Program-made: the position numbers and the translations under genes
In this document: positions 1-9,760 of the stretch, in pieces
Numbering within the stretch: the first letter of the stretch is position 1
Layout: each line of letters opens with the position of its first letter
Origin: an uncultured Caulobacter sp.
GTDB taxonomy: Bacteria; Pseudomonadota; Alphaproteobacteria; Caulobacterales; Caulobacteraceae
Direction of reading: 5' to 3'
NCBI GenBank assembly: GCA_937991555.1
Contig: CALKHU010000158.1
Span: 1-10,775, forward strand
Length of the DNA: 10,775 nucleotides
The notes under the pieces: generated by a model
Told to the model about the DNA's origin: nothing
Database searches by the model: none
What the model saw: the letters and a program-made list of their open reading frames with translations, nothing else

Positions 1-55
1 GAGCAGCGGTTTTGTAAACCGAAGGTCGGGGGTTCAATCCCCTCAGCCGGCACCA
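1..55 (+). tRNA. tRNA-Thr (anticodon TGT), 5' part outside the window
   Basis: This is the 3' part of a tRNA gene and is cut by the window start. The anticodon loop TTTGTAA (11-17) carries TGT at 13-15, which reads Thr ACA codons. The T arm is a GGGGG stem, a TTCAATC-type loop and CCCC (29-42). The 3' acceptor strand GCCGGC (46-51) is followed by discriminator A and an encoded CCA (53-55). The D arm and 5' acceptor strand are missing, so the full fold cannot be checked, but the visible part is regular. Amino-acid identity rests on the anticodon. Confidence 0.93.
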
Positions 56-63
56 GCGCCAGA

Positions 64-78
64 CGGGCCTCAGGCCCG
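64..78. terminator. Hairpin just after the tRNA, possible terminator
   Basis: The sequence CGGGCCT, one base, AGGCCCG is a perfect 7-bp inverted repeat starting 9 bases after the tRNA CCA. As RNA it would fold as about 6 bp with a 3-base loop. No T-run follows, as is often the case in high-GC alphaproteobacteria, so intrinsic termination is not certain. It also overlaps the stop codon of the small minus-strand ORF at 70-141. Confidence 0.4.
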
Positions 79-141
79 GGACGTCAGGGTCCAGATGATG
101 GCGTCGATGTCGGCGAACAGGCGCTTCAGGAAATGCGACAT
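70..141 (-). CDS. Possible 23-residue small protein, unrecognised
   Basis: This is a short minus-strand ORF of 23 codons beginning MSHFLKRLF and ending TLTSRA. A GGAG stands 8 bases upstream of its ATG, which is good Shine-Dalgarno placement. The peptide has a basic amphipathic start and a hydrophobic centre (IDAIIWTL), as small membrane-associated peptides often do. It diverges from yaiI, and its stop codon lies inside the hairpin after the tRNA. I recognise no family. An ORF this short can arise by chance, so it is only a candidate. Confidence 0.25.
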   Translation of the reverse strand: MSHFLKRLFADIDAIIWTLTSRA

Positions 142-240
142 GCGGGGCGCTCCGCTGTGGTCGAGACTGCGCGTTAACGAGTTGGACACGATTCGGGTTC
201 CGGCTCGACGACCATCGCTTTCCGGAGGGGCGCCGCTGCC

Positions 241-708
241 GTGACCGACCAGCCGATCCGCATCTATGTCGACGCCGACGCCTGCCCGGTGAAGGACGAG
301 GTCTACAGGGTGGCCGCTCGCTACGGCCTCAAGAGCTTCGTCGTGTCGAACAGCTTCCTGCAGGTCCCCGCCTCGCCGCTGGTCGAGCGGGTCATCGTCG
401 ACGCCGGCCCGGATGTCGCCGACGACTGGATCGCCGAGCGGGCGGCGCCGGGCGATGTGGTGGTGACCAATGACATTCCGCTGGCCGACCGCGTCCTGAA
501 GGCCGGGGCGGCGGCGATCCGGCCGAACGGGACGCCTTTCACCCGCGATTCGATCGGCTCTGCCCTGGCCCAGCGCGCGATCCTGGAGCACATCCGCTCG
601 ACCGGCGAGATCACCGGCGGACCGAAGCCGTTCGACCGCGCCGACCGCTCGCGCTTCCTGCAGGCGCTGGACCAGGCGATCCAGGCCAGCCGTCGCGCGA
701 AACGGTAG
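241..708 (+). CDS. yaiI: UPF0178 (DUF188) family protein, YaiI-like
   Basis: The 155-residue protein matches the UPF0178/YaiI/YqxD family in length and motifs. The N-terminus holds VDADACPVKDE (residues 10-20) with paired acidic residues D11 and D13. A second acidic cluster is DVADDW (58-63), and VVTNDIPLAD (74-83) follows. The family end motif GGPKPFDRADRSRFL lies at 116-130. The layout resembles PIN-like metal-dependent nucleases, so a nucleic-acid-cleaving role is possible, but the biochemical function of the family is not established. The start is GTG, chosen because GGAGGGG lies 10 bases upstream and the family N-terminus begins there. It is probably a monocistronic cytoplasmic protein. 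Confidence 0.93.
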   Translation: MTDQPIRIYVDADACPVKDEVYRVAARYGLKSFVVSNSFLQVPASPLVERVIVDAGPDVADDWIAERAAPGDVVVTNDIPLADRVLKAGAAAIRPNGTPFTRDSIGSALAQRAILEHIRSTGEITGGPKPFDRADRSRFLQALDQAIQASRRAKR

Positions 709-719
709 ACGCCTCGCGG

Positions 720-745
720 CCCTCCGGTATTGTCCCCCCGGGAGG
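720..745 (+). terminator. Weak hairpin after yaiI
   Basis: CCCTCC (720-725) can pair with GGGAGG (740-745) across a 14-base loop, 12 bases after the yaiI stop. GGAG (741-744) could instead pair with CTCC (751-754). There is no T-run. It may be a weak terminator or just GC-rich sequence. Confidence 0.22.
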
Positions 746-800
746 ATGTTCTCCTCGCGGCCGCGCATCGCGCACCGCTCGCACAATCCGGGGGCCAATA

Positions 801-1196
801 ATGGAATATATGATCGCGCCGCTGAAGAAGTACGCCGACTTCCAGGGCCGGGCACGGCGCATGGAATACTGGATGTTCGTGCTCTTCCAGATCCTCGTCT
901 TCATCGCCCTGGCCATCGTGGGGGCCATCGTCTCCGGCGGAGACAGCGACAGCGTCCTGTTCAACCTGCTGATCCTGATCCCGGCCCTGGGCTTCCTGAT
1001 CCCGAGCATCGCGGTGACGGTGCGGCGGCTCCACGACTCCAACCGCTCCGGCTGGTGGTACTTCATCAGCCTGGTGCCGCTGATCGGCGGCATCTGGCTG
1101 TTCATCCTGACCGTGCTGGACGGCACGCCCGGCCCCAACCGGTTCGGCGCCGATCCGAAGGGCCGCGGCGAGAACACCGCCGAAGTCTTCGCCTAG
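801..1196 (+). CDS. DUF805 family inner-membrane protein
   Basis: The 131-residue protein has the hallmarks of DUF805 (YhaH-type) membrane proteins. It opens with the amphipathic segment YADFQGRARRMEYW (residues 11-24). Three hydrophobic helices follow at about 25-46, 54-74 and 86-105. The family signature RRLHDSNRSGWW (75-86) precedes the last helix, and GTPGPNRFGADPKG (108-121) follows it. The family's molecular role is unknown and some members occur beside stress or envelope genes. The ATG is chosen because the family N-terminus starts here; a G-rich stretch (790-794) about 6 bases upstream can serve as a weak Shine-Dalgarno. arfB follows 62 bp downstream in the same direction with no strong terminator between, so co-transcription is possible. 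Confidence 0.92.
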   Translation: MEYMIAPLKKYADFQGRARRMEYWMFVLFQILVFIALAIVGAIVSGGDSDSVLFNLLILIPALGFLIPSIAVTVRRLHDSNRSGWWYFISLVPLIGGIWLFILTVLDGTPGPNRFGADPKGRGENTAEVFA

Positions 1197-1258
1197 ACCG
1201 TCGGCGGCCGACCGGTCCGGGCCGAAGGGTCCCAAGCCTGCAGGCCCGAACCGCTGCC

Positions 1259-1681
1259 ATGATCCCGATTCCGCCGAACATCGAACTGGACGAGGGCGAA
1301 CTGGAGTTCGCCTTCATCCGGGCGTCCGGACCCGGCGGACAGAACGTCAACAAGGTGGCGACGGCGGTGCAGATGCGTTTCGACGCCCGCCGGTCGCCGT
1401 CGCTGCCCAACGACGTCAGCATCCGGCTGCAGAAGATCGCCGGATCGCGGCTGACGTCCGAAGGCGTGATCGTCATCACCGCCAACCGGTTCCGGACGCA
1501 GGAGCGGAACCGGGCCGACGCCGTCGACCGCCTGGTCGAGATGATCGCCCGGGCCGCCGAGCCGCCGCCCCCGCCGCGCCGGGCGACCAAGCCGTCGAAG
1601 GCGGCGAAGGCCAGGCGCGTCGACGCCAAGGTACGGCGCGGCGCGATCAAGGCCATGCGAGGAAGGCCGGGCAGCGACTGA
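1259..1681 (+). CDS. arfB: Alternative ribosome-rescue peptidyl-tRNA hydrolase ArfB
   Basis: The 140-residue protein is an ArfB (YaeJ/ICT1-type) class-I release-factor homologue, the same length as E. coli ArfB. It enters stalled ribosomes lacking a stop codon and hydrolyses the peptidyl-tRNA. The catalytic GGQ is at residues 26-28 inside IRASGPGGQNVNKVAT. RTQERNRADAVDRL (79-92) is the second conserved block. The tail from about residue 101 is rich in Pro, Ala, Lys and Arg, matching the basic tail that enters the mRNA channel. The same frame stays open far upstream, but only this ATG gives the family N-terminus. No clear Shine-Dalgarno precedes it, so translation may depend on readthrough from the DUF805 gene or be weak. 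Confidence 0.94.
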   Translation: MIPIPPNIELDEGELEFAFIRASGPGGQNVNKVATAVQMRFDARRSPSLPNDVSIRLQKIAGSRLTSEGVIVITANRFRTQERNRADAVDRLVEMIARAAEPPPPPRRATKPSKAAKARRVDAKVRRGAIKAMRGRPGSD

Positions 1682-1683
1682 CG

Positions 1684-1724
1684 CCCCGATCTCGCCCCAA
1701 TTCGGGGAACGATGTTCGTTTCCC
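1684..1724 (+). terminator. Overlapping hairpins after arfB, possible terminator
   Basis: Two overlapping inverted repeats follow the arfB stop. CCCCGA (1684-1689) can pair with TCGGGG (1702-1707). Alternatively GGGAA-CGA (1705-1712) pairs with TCG-T-TTCCC (1716-1724), with a 3-base loop and one bulged T. The second ends near TTTCCCTT, a poor T-tract. They separate arfB from the cytochrome gene, and termination is likely but unproven. Confidence 0.35.
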
Positions 1725-1747
1725 TTGATGCAGCGCAACGACGCCCA

Positions 1748-1776
1748 TTGAAACTGCCCGCTAGCGGAGTAGCTTC
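1748..1776 (+). promoter_or_regulatory. Possible promoter of the cytochrome c gene with a palindrome between the boxes
   Basis: TTGAAA (1748-1753) resembles a -35 box. After 17 bases the -10 position is AGCTTC (1771-1776), a poor match. Between them lies the perfect 10-bp palindrome CCGCTAGCGG (1758-1767). The position, 26 bp before the start codon, suits a promoter, but the weak -10 makes this tentative. Confidence 0.25.
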
Positions 1777-1801
1777 TCTGTCGTAGACAAAGGGGATTTC
1801 C

Positions 1802-2314
1802 ATGCGTTCGAGTCTTGTCGTGGCGGGTCTTGTCGGCGTCCTCGCCACGCTCGGTGCCTGCAGCAAACCGGCCTCGGAGCCGGCCGCCGCGCCGGAGGCC
1901 GCCGCCGACGCTGCGCCTGCGCCTGCGCCGGCGCCTGCCGATCCGGCCAAGGCGGCCCTGCTCGCCGCCCTTCCCGCGCCCTACAACACGGGCGACCTGG
2001 CCAACGGCCAGAAGGTGTTCCAGCTCTGCCGGTCGTGCCACACGATCGTCGAGGGCGGCGCCAACATGACCGGCCCCAATCTCTACGGGTTGTTCGGACG
2101 CCAGGTCGGGACCGTCGAGAAGTTCAACTACTCGCAGCCGGTGAAGACCGCCGGCTTCACGTGGGACGCCGAGCACCTCGACAAGTGGCTCGCCGATCCG
2201 CGCGGATTCCTGCCTGGAAACCGGATGTCGTTCATGGGTGTGAAGGACGCCAAGGACCGCGTCGACCTGATCGCCTACCTGAAGGTGGAAACCGGCTACA
2301 AGCCTGGAGGCTGA
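1802..2314 (+). CDS. Monoheme class I cytochrome c, predicted lipoprotein
   Basis: The 170-residue protein starts with a signal peptide ending in the lipobox LGAC (residues 17-20). The mature N-terminus would be lipidated at C20, and the next residue is Ser, which favours sorting to the outer membrane or periplasmic face. An Ala/Pro linker (22-50) leads to a class I cytochrome c domain. Heme attaches at CRSCH (76-80). The axial Met is probably M142 in GNRMSFMG, where mitochondrial cytochrome c has the GTKMAF motif. TGPNLYGLFGRQVG (90-103) is also typical. It should carry electrons in the periplasm; its partners are not visible. AAGGGG lies just upstream of the ATG. Its stop overlaps the next start as TGATG. 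Confidence 0.95.
   Translation: MRSSLVVAGLVGVLATLGACSKPASEPAAAPEAAADAAPAPAPAPADPAKAALLAALPAPYNTGDLANGQKVFQLCRSCHTIVEGGANMTGPNLYGLFGRQVGTVEKFNYSQPVKTAGFTWDAEHLDKWLADPRGFLPGNRMSFMGVKDAKDRVDLIAYLKVETGYKPGG
1913..1936 (+). repeat. Tandem 6-bp repeat coding the Ala-Pro linker
   Basis: Four near-identical units of GCGCCT (the third is GCGCCG) encode Ala-Pro repeats in the linker between lipid anchor and heme domain. Such repeats can change length by slippage in whole codon pairs without breaking the frame. Confidence 0.6.
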
Positions 2315-3036
2315 TGGAGGCCATGCCCGACCGCAAGGCGCTGCTGCTGCGGTTGTACAAGGCGTTCAACGACAGGGATGTCGGGGCGCTCGTGGATGCG
2401 ATGCACCCCGACGTCGACTGGCCCAACTTCCTCGAGGGCGGCCGGGTCCGCGGCCGCGAGGCGTTGCGCGCCTACTGGGCCGGGCAGTTCGCCATGGTGG
2501 CGCCCGAGGCGTCGCCGATAGAGATGCTGGAGCTCAGCGACGACCGGGTGTTCGTCCGGCTGCACTATGTGATCAAGGCGCTCGACGGCGGCGGCGTCTG
2601 GACCGACGAGATCACCACCAACACCTTCACGTTCGAGGACGACCTGATCCGGCGCATGGACTGGGGCGAGCCGGAGGACGGCGCGGTCGGCGAACCCGAC
2701 ACCCTGCTGACCAACCTGTTCGATGCATTCAACGCGCAGGACGTCGAGGCGGCGGGCGCCCTGCTTCACCCGCAGGCAGACTGGCCCGACCTGTTCGGTG
2801 ACGAACGACTTCAGGGTCGGGAGGCAGTCATGTCGATGTGGGCGTACCAGTTCACCAAGTACGACCCAAAGATCGCTGTCGTCGACATGACCGCACTGCC
2901 CGACGGTCGCTGGCGTGCGCGCCTGAGCTATGAGATCCGCAACCTCAACGGTCGCCTGTTTTCCGAGGAACCGGCCACACATCTGTTCAGTTTCCGCGAC
3001 GGTTTGATCGCGCGAATGGACGTGGAGCGCAGCTAG
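2314..3036 (+). CDS. Protein with two tandem SnoaL/NTF2-like domains
   Basis: The 240-residue protein contains the same fold-pattern twice. Copy 1 (about residues 8-118) has YKAFNDRDVGALVDAMHPDV, then DWPNF, GREALRAYWAGQF and a final FEDDLIRRMD. Copy 2 (about 129-238) has FDAFNAQDVEAAGALLHPQA, then DWPDL, GREAVMSMWAYQF and FRDGLIARMD. These are marks of the SnoaL-like branch of the NTF2-like superfamily, small cone-shaped domains that bind ligands or act as isomerases or hydrolases. The substrate is unknown. No signal peptide is seen, so it is probably cytoplasmic. The ATG at 2314 overlaps the cytochrome stop and has GGAGG 3 bases upstream; an ATG at 2323 is an equally possible start. The second half uses visibly more A/T-ending codons than the first. 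Confidence 0.88.
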   Translation: MEAMPDRKALLLRLYKAFNDRDVGALVDAMHPDVDWPNFLEGGRVRGREALRAYWAGQFAMVAPEASPIEMLELSDDRVFVRLHYVIKALDGGGVWTDEITTNTFTFEDDLIRRMDWGEPEDGAVGEPDTLLTNLFDAFNAQDVEAAGALLHPQADWPDLFGDERLQGREAVMSMWAYQFTKYDPKIAVVDMTALPDGRWRARLSYEIRNLNGRLFSEEPATHLFSFRDGLIARMDVERS

Positions 3037-5387
3037 ACGAGCAGGTCGGCGCAGGCGTCGAGGATGGCGTCGGCGTCCAGCCGGTACTTCGCATAGAGGT
3101 CCGGCAGATCGCCCGACTGGCCGAAACTCTCCATGCCCAGCGCCCTCACCGCCTGGCCGCGCACGGCGCCGAGCCATGACAGGGCGGCGGGCGAACCGTC
3201 GATCACGGTGACGAGGTCCGCGCCGCGCGGCAGGGCCGACAGCAGGCGCTCGGCGGTCGAGATCGATGGCGCGCCGCCCGTCCAGCGGGCGCGGCCGGCG
3301 GCGGTCCAGTCGGCGTGGAGCACGTCCGGCGAGGTGACCGCCAGCAGGCCCGCGCCCGGCTCGTCCTCGCGCAGTTGCTCGAAGGCGGCCAGGGCCTCGG
3401 GCGCGATGGCGCCGCTGTAGACGAGCGCCAGGCGGGCGTCCGGCGCGGGCTCGTGCAGCCAGTAACCGCCGGCGACGGCGCCGGCTTTCCACGCGTCGTC
3501 ACTGCGGACCGGCTGGTCGATGACGCGGGTCGACAGCCGCAGGTAGGTCGACCCGCCGCCTTCCGCCTGAATGCGCGCGAAGGCGTGCGCCATCAGCACG
3601 GCGGTCTCGTCGGCGAAGGCCGGCTCGTAGCTGTCGAGGCCGGGCTGGCTCATGCCGATCAGCGGCGTGCCGATCGACTGGTGGGCGCCGCCCTCGGGCG
3701 CGAGCGTCAGGCCGCTCGGCGTCGCCACCAGCAGGAAGCGGGCGTCCTGGTAGCAGGCGTAGTTCAGCGCATCGAGCCCGCGGGCGATGAAGGGGTCGTA
3801 GAGGGTCCCGACCGGGAACAGGCGCTCGCCGAACAGCGGCGCCGACAGACCCAGCGCCGCCAGGGCGATGAACAGGTTGTTCTCGGCGATGCCGAGCTCG
3901 ATGTGCTGGCCGGTCTCGCCCATCGCCCACACCTGGGCCGAGGGGATGCGGCGGCTCTTGAACACGTCCTCGTGCGCGCGCCTGTGAAACACGCCGCGGC
4001 GGTTCACGAAGCCGCCGAGGTTGGTCGAGACGGTCACGTCCGGGGAGGTGGTGACGACCCGGCCGGCGAAGCCGTCCTGGACCTTGGCGATCTCGAACAT
4101 GACCTTGCCGAAGGCGGCCTGGGTCGACTGTTCGCCGCCACCCTCGACCGCCTTCAGCAGGGTCTCGGCGGAGGGCGTTGGGATGCGCTCGGCGTTCTTG
4201 CGTCCGTCCTTCCGCGCGGCGAACGGCGCGGTCTCGACCAGCCGGCGGATGGCCGCCCGCTCGTTGTCGCCGAGGCCAGAGAGCATGTCCCATTCCTCGC
4301 CCTCGACCACGCCCAGCCGGCCGCGCAGCTCGGCGACCTGGGCCGGCGTCATCAGGCCGGCGTGGTTGTCCTTGTGGCCCTGGAACGGCAGCCGCCAGCC
4401 CTTGACCGTGTAGGCGATGAAGAAGCGGGGAGCGTTGTCCTGCGCGGCCCTCTCGAAGGCCTCCAGGATCGTCTCGAGGCAGTGACCGCCCAGCTCGGTC
4501 ATGACCAGGGCCAGGTCCTCGTCGGACAGGCCGCCGATGAGCTTCAGCGCCGCCGCGTCGTCGGCGAGATCGGCCAGCAGGCGCTCGCGCCAGGCCGCGC
4601 CGCCCTGGTAGGTGAGCGCCGAATAGAGGTCGTTGGGCGCATTCTCGATCCAGGCCTGCAGCGCCGCCCCGCCCGGGCGGGCGAAGGCCTCTCGCTGGCG
4701 CTTCGACCACTTCAGCGTCTCGACCGTCCAGCCGGCGGCCTCGAAGATCTCGCCGTAGCGGGTGAACATCCGGTCCGACGTCGTCGCATCCAGGCTCTGG
4801 CGGTTGTAGTCGACGATCCACCAGGTGTTGCGCAGGTCGTGCTTGCAGGCCTCGATCAGCGCTTCGTAGATGTTGCCCTCGTCCAGCTCGGCGTCGCCGA
4901 GCAGCGAGATCATCCGGCCCATGGCGTCCGGCTTCACCGCGCCGCGGGCGGCCAGGTAGTCCTGGGTCAGGCTGGCGAAGGCGGTCATGGCGACGCCCAG
5001 GCCGACCGAACCGGTCGAGAAATCGACGTCGTCGATGTCCTTGGTCCGCGACGGATAGGACTGCGCGCCGCCGAGGGCCCGGAAGCGCTTCAGCTGTTCG
5101 ATGGTCTGGCGGCCGTAGAGGTGCTGGATGGCGTGGAACACCGGGCTGGCGTGCGGCTTCACGGCCACGCGGTCCTGCGGCCGCAGGGCGGCGAAGTAGA
5201 GCGCCGTCATCAGCGTCGTCATCGAGGCGCAGGAGGCCTGGTGGCCGCCGACCTTCAGGCCGTCCCGGCTCTCGCGCAGGTGGTTGGCGTTGTGAATCGT
5301 CCAGCTGGCCAGCCAGAGAACGCGTTCCTCGATCCGCCGCAGAAGCGCGATATCCTTGCCGCGAACGGAGAAACCGGCGTCGTCCAT
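3033..5387 (-). CDS. Thiamine-diphosphate enzyme, homodimeric pyruvate dehydrogenase E1/transketolase type
   Basis: The 784-residue protein aligns by motif with the homodimeric 2-oxoacid dehydrogenase E1 family (AceE, MdeB) and is often annotated simply as transketolase. Conserved sites are GGHQAS (H49), PHASP (H79), the thiamine-diphosphate/Mg site LLGDAELDEG with its partner IVDYNRQSLD (about 162-200), and the activating Glu in GIAENN (about E502). HQSIGTPLIGMSQP and SYEPAFADETAVLM match the AceE central domain. The metal motif is GDA rather than the usual GDG. The N-terminus is about 57 residues shorter than E. coli AceE, which loses the E2-binding arm. No E2 or E3 gene is visible. It is cytoplasmic and the substrate is uncertain. 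ATG 5387 is preferred over GTG 5393 because AAAGG lies 6 bases upstream. Confidence 0.88.
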   Translation of the reverse strand: MDDAGFSVRGKDIALLRRIEERVLWLASWTIHNANHLRESRDGLKVGGHQASCASMTTLMTALYFAALRPQDRVAVKPHASPVFHAIQHLYGRQTIEQLKRFRALGGAQSYPSRTKDIDDVDFSTGSVGLGVAMTAFASLTQDYLAARGAVKPDAMGRMISLLGDAELDEGNIYEALIEACKHDLRNTWWIVDYNRQSLDATTSDRMFTRYGEIFEAAGWTVETLKWSKRQREAFARPGGAALQAWIENAPNDLYSALTYQGGAAWRERLLADLADDAAALKLIGGLSDEDLALVMTELGGHCLETILEAFERAAQDNAPRFFIAYTVKGWRLPFQGHKDNHAGLMTPAQVAELRGRLGVVEGEEWDMLSGLGDNERAAIRRLVETAPFAARKDGRKNAERIPTPSAETLLKAVEGGGEQSTQAAFGKVMFEIAKVQDGFAGRVVTTSPDVTVSTNLGGFVNRRGVFHRRAHEDVFKSRRIPSAQVWAMGETGQHIELGIAENNLFIALAALGLSAPLFGERLFPVGTLYDPFIARGLDALNYACYQDARFLLVATPSGLTLAPEGGAHQSIGTPLIGMSQPGLDSYEPAFADETAVLMAHAFARIQAEGGGSTYLRLSTRVIDQPVRSDDAWKAGAVAGGYWLHEPAPDARLALVYSGAIAPEALAAFEQLREDEPGAGLLAVTSPDVLHADWTAAGRARWTGGAPSISTAERLLSALPRGADLVTVIDGSPAALSWLGAVRGQAVRALGMESFGQSGDLPDLYAKYRLDADAILDACADLLV

Positions 5388-5393
5388 GTGCAC

Positions 5394-5398
5394 CCTTT
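5394..5398 (-). promoter_or_regulatory. Shine-Dalgarno fixing the start of the E1/transketolase-like gene
   Basis: On the minus strand AAAGG is followed by GTGCAC and then ATG. The 6-base spacing fits ATG 5387. The GTG at 5393 would directly touch this site and is therefore unlikely to be used. Confidence 0.55.
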
Positions 5399-5400
5399 GC

Positions 5401-5416
5401 CTGTTTCGCGAGACAG
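5401..5416. promoter_or_regulatory. Imperfect palindrome upstream of the E1/transketolase-like gene, possible operator
   Basis: The 16-base CTGTTTCGCGAGACAG is a dyad with 14 of 16 positions symmetric, centred on TCGCGA; only the fifth base pair from each end breaks symmetry. It ends 2 bases before the Shine-Dalgarno. Size and position suit a repressor half-site pair. No regulator gene lies nearby in the window, so the binding protein is unknown. Confidence 0.35.
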
Positions 5417-5456
5417 TCGTGCCCGCGGCGACGGATGCTTCATAGGCCGGGAACGC

Positions 5457-5477
5457 GCGGATCGCCAGCCGATCCGC
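5457..5477 (-). terminator. Hairpin after the RND pump gene, probable operon terminator
   Basis: On the minus strand GCGGATCG, loop GCTGG, CGATCCGC forms a perfect 8-bp stem; a G-U and a G-C pair extend it to 10 bp. It begins 8 to 10 bases after the pump stop codon. No T-run follows, so it may stop transcription with Rho or protect the mRNA 3' end. It separates the efflux operon from the E1/transketolase-like gene. Confidence 0.5.
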
Positions 5478-5486
5478 ACGCCGCCG

Positions 5487-8647
<3,161 letters not shown>

Positions 8648-8648
<1 letters not shown>

Positions 8649-9754
8649 CAGCGCGGCGCCTGTCCGCCGGCCGCGCCCGGCCGGCCGCCGCCGACGCGCA
8701 CGGGCTGCCCGTCCTGGATGCGGTTGAGGCCGTCGGCCACGATCCGGTCCCCGGCCTTCAGGCCGCCGCGGATCTCCACCCAGCCGTCCTGGCTGGCGCC
8801 GGTGTCCACCGCCTGCTTGCGCGCGGCGAGCCCCTGGCCCCTTGGTGCGATGACGAAGACGTAGGCCTGGTCGCCTTCGAACTGGATCGCCGCCTCCGGC
8901 GCCGCGAGGGTGTCGCGGCCGCCGTGCGAAATGGTCACTCGCATGAGCATGCCCGGCTTGAGCCGGCCGGCGGGATTGGCGAACTCGGTACGGGCGGTGA
9001 TCGAGCGGGTCGCAGCGTCGATGCGGCTGTCGAGCCGGGCGATGCGACCGTTGAAGACCTCGTCCGGCCAGGCGTCCGGCCGGGCCGAAATCGGCGCGCC
9101 CTCGCCCAGCACCGGGAGGTAGCGATCCGGAATCTCGAAATCGACCCGGACCACCGAGACATCGTCCAGGGTGACGATCGGCGCGCCGGGGCTGATCAGC
9201 GAGCCCGGCGCGACGTCGGACAGGCCGACCACGCCGGAGAAGGGCGCGCGGATGACCCGGTCGAGCTTGCGCGCCTCGGCCGCCTGAACGCCGGCCCGGG
9301 CCGTCTCCAGCGCGGCCAGGTACTGCTCGGCGGTGGCGCGGGGGGCGACGCCGCGGTCGGCCAGCGCCTTCCAGCGGGCGTAGTCCCGTTCGGCCTGGGC
9401 GACCCTCGCCCGCGCCTCGATGAGGCCTGCGTCCTCTTCACCGGCCTTGAGCTCGACGAGCACCTGGCCGCGGGACACCCGCTGGCCGTCGCGGAAGCGG
9501 ACGCCGGTGATCATCTCGGTGGTGTTGGAGGTGATGGTCACCGACTCGCGACCCTTGGCGACGCCGAGCACCTCGATGCGGTCGATGAACGGACGCGTGG
9601 AGACGACGACCTGCGAGACCGCCGCCGCCCGGCCGCCGGGACCGGGACCGCCCTGCCCCTTGGGCTGGGCCGTCGCCAGTTTGATCGCGCCGCCGATGAT
9701 CAAGGCGACGAGGACGACGGCGGCGGCGATCAGGAAAAAGTGCCTGCGGATCAC
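8648..9754 (-). CDS. RND efflux periplasmic adaptor (membrane fusion protein)
   Basis: This 368-residue adaptor links the pump to an outer-membrane channel. It has an uncleaved or weakly cleaved N-terminal hydrophobic anchor (residues 5-24) and no lipobox Cys. A Gly/Pro linker (31-42) leads to a split lipoyl domain, first half about 72-104 (VRFRDGQRVSRGQVLVEL) and second half 166-190 (IRAPFSGVVGLSDVAPGSLI). A short alpha-hairpin (about 105-160) lies between them. The beta-barrel (about 195-275) includes GRLKPGMLMRV, and a membrane-proximal domain and a Gly-rich tail follow. The GTG start is chosen although the frame is open to 9865: the anchor starts here, GGAGAG lies upstream, and a promoter-like -10 at 9800-9805 falls inside the longer frame. 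It is the first gene of the operon and is coupled to the pump. Confidence 0.93.
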
Positions 9755-9760
9755 GGGCGG

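Noticed and set aside
1..55. tRNA 3' end as an integration site for a mobile element
   Set aside because: No integrase, no repeated copy of the tRNA end and no foreign-looking genes follow; the next genes are ordinary chromosomal genes.
712..762. Direct repeat CCTCGCGGCC at 712-721 and 753-762
   Set aside because: It is only 10 bases of very GC-rich sequence and easily arises by chance; no insertion or regulatory pattern goes with it.
1200..1212. Small hairpin GTCGG-CGG-CCGAC after the DUF805 gene
   Set aside because: It has only 5 bp in GC-rich sequence and no T-run; it is too weak to call a terminator between DUF805 and arfB.
746..1258. Upstream extension of the arfB frame with ATG 746 after GGAGG
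   Set aside because: The GGAGG directly touches this ATG, the added residues are out-of-frame DUF805 sequence, and ArfB's normal N-terminus starts at 1259.
321..3492. Minus-strand open frames over yaiI, DUF805, arfB, cytochrome and SnoaL-like genes
   Set aside because: They lie opposite genes with clear family motifs and have biased, motif-free translations.
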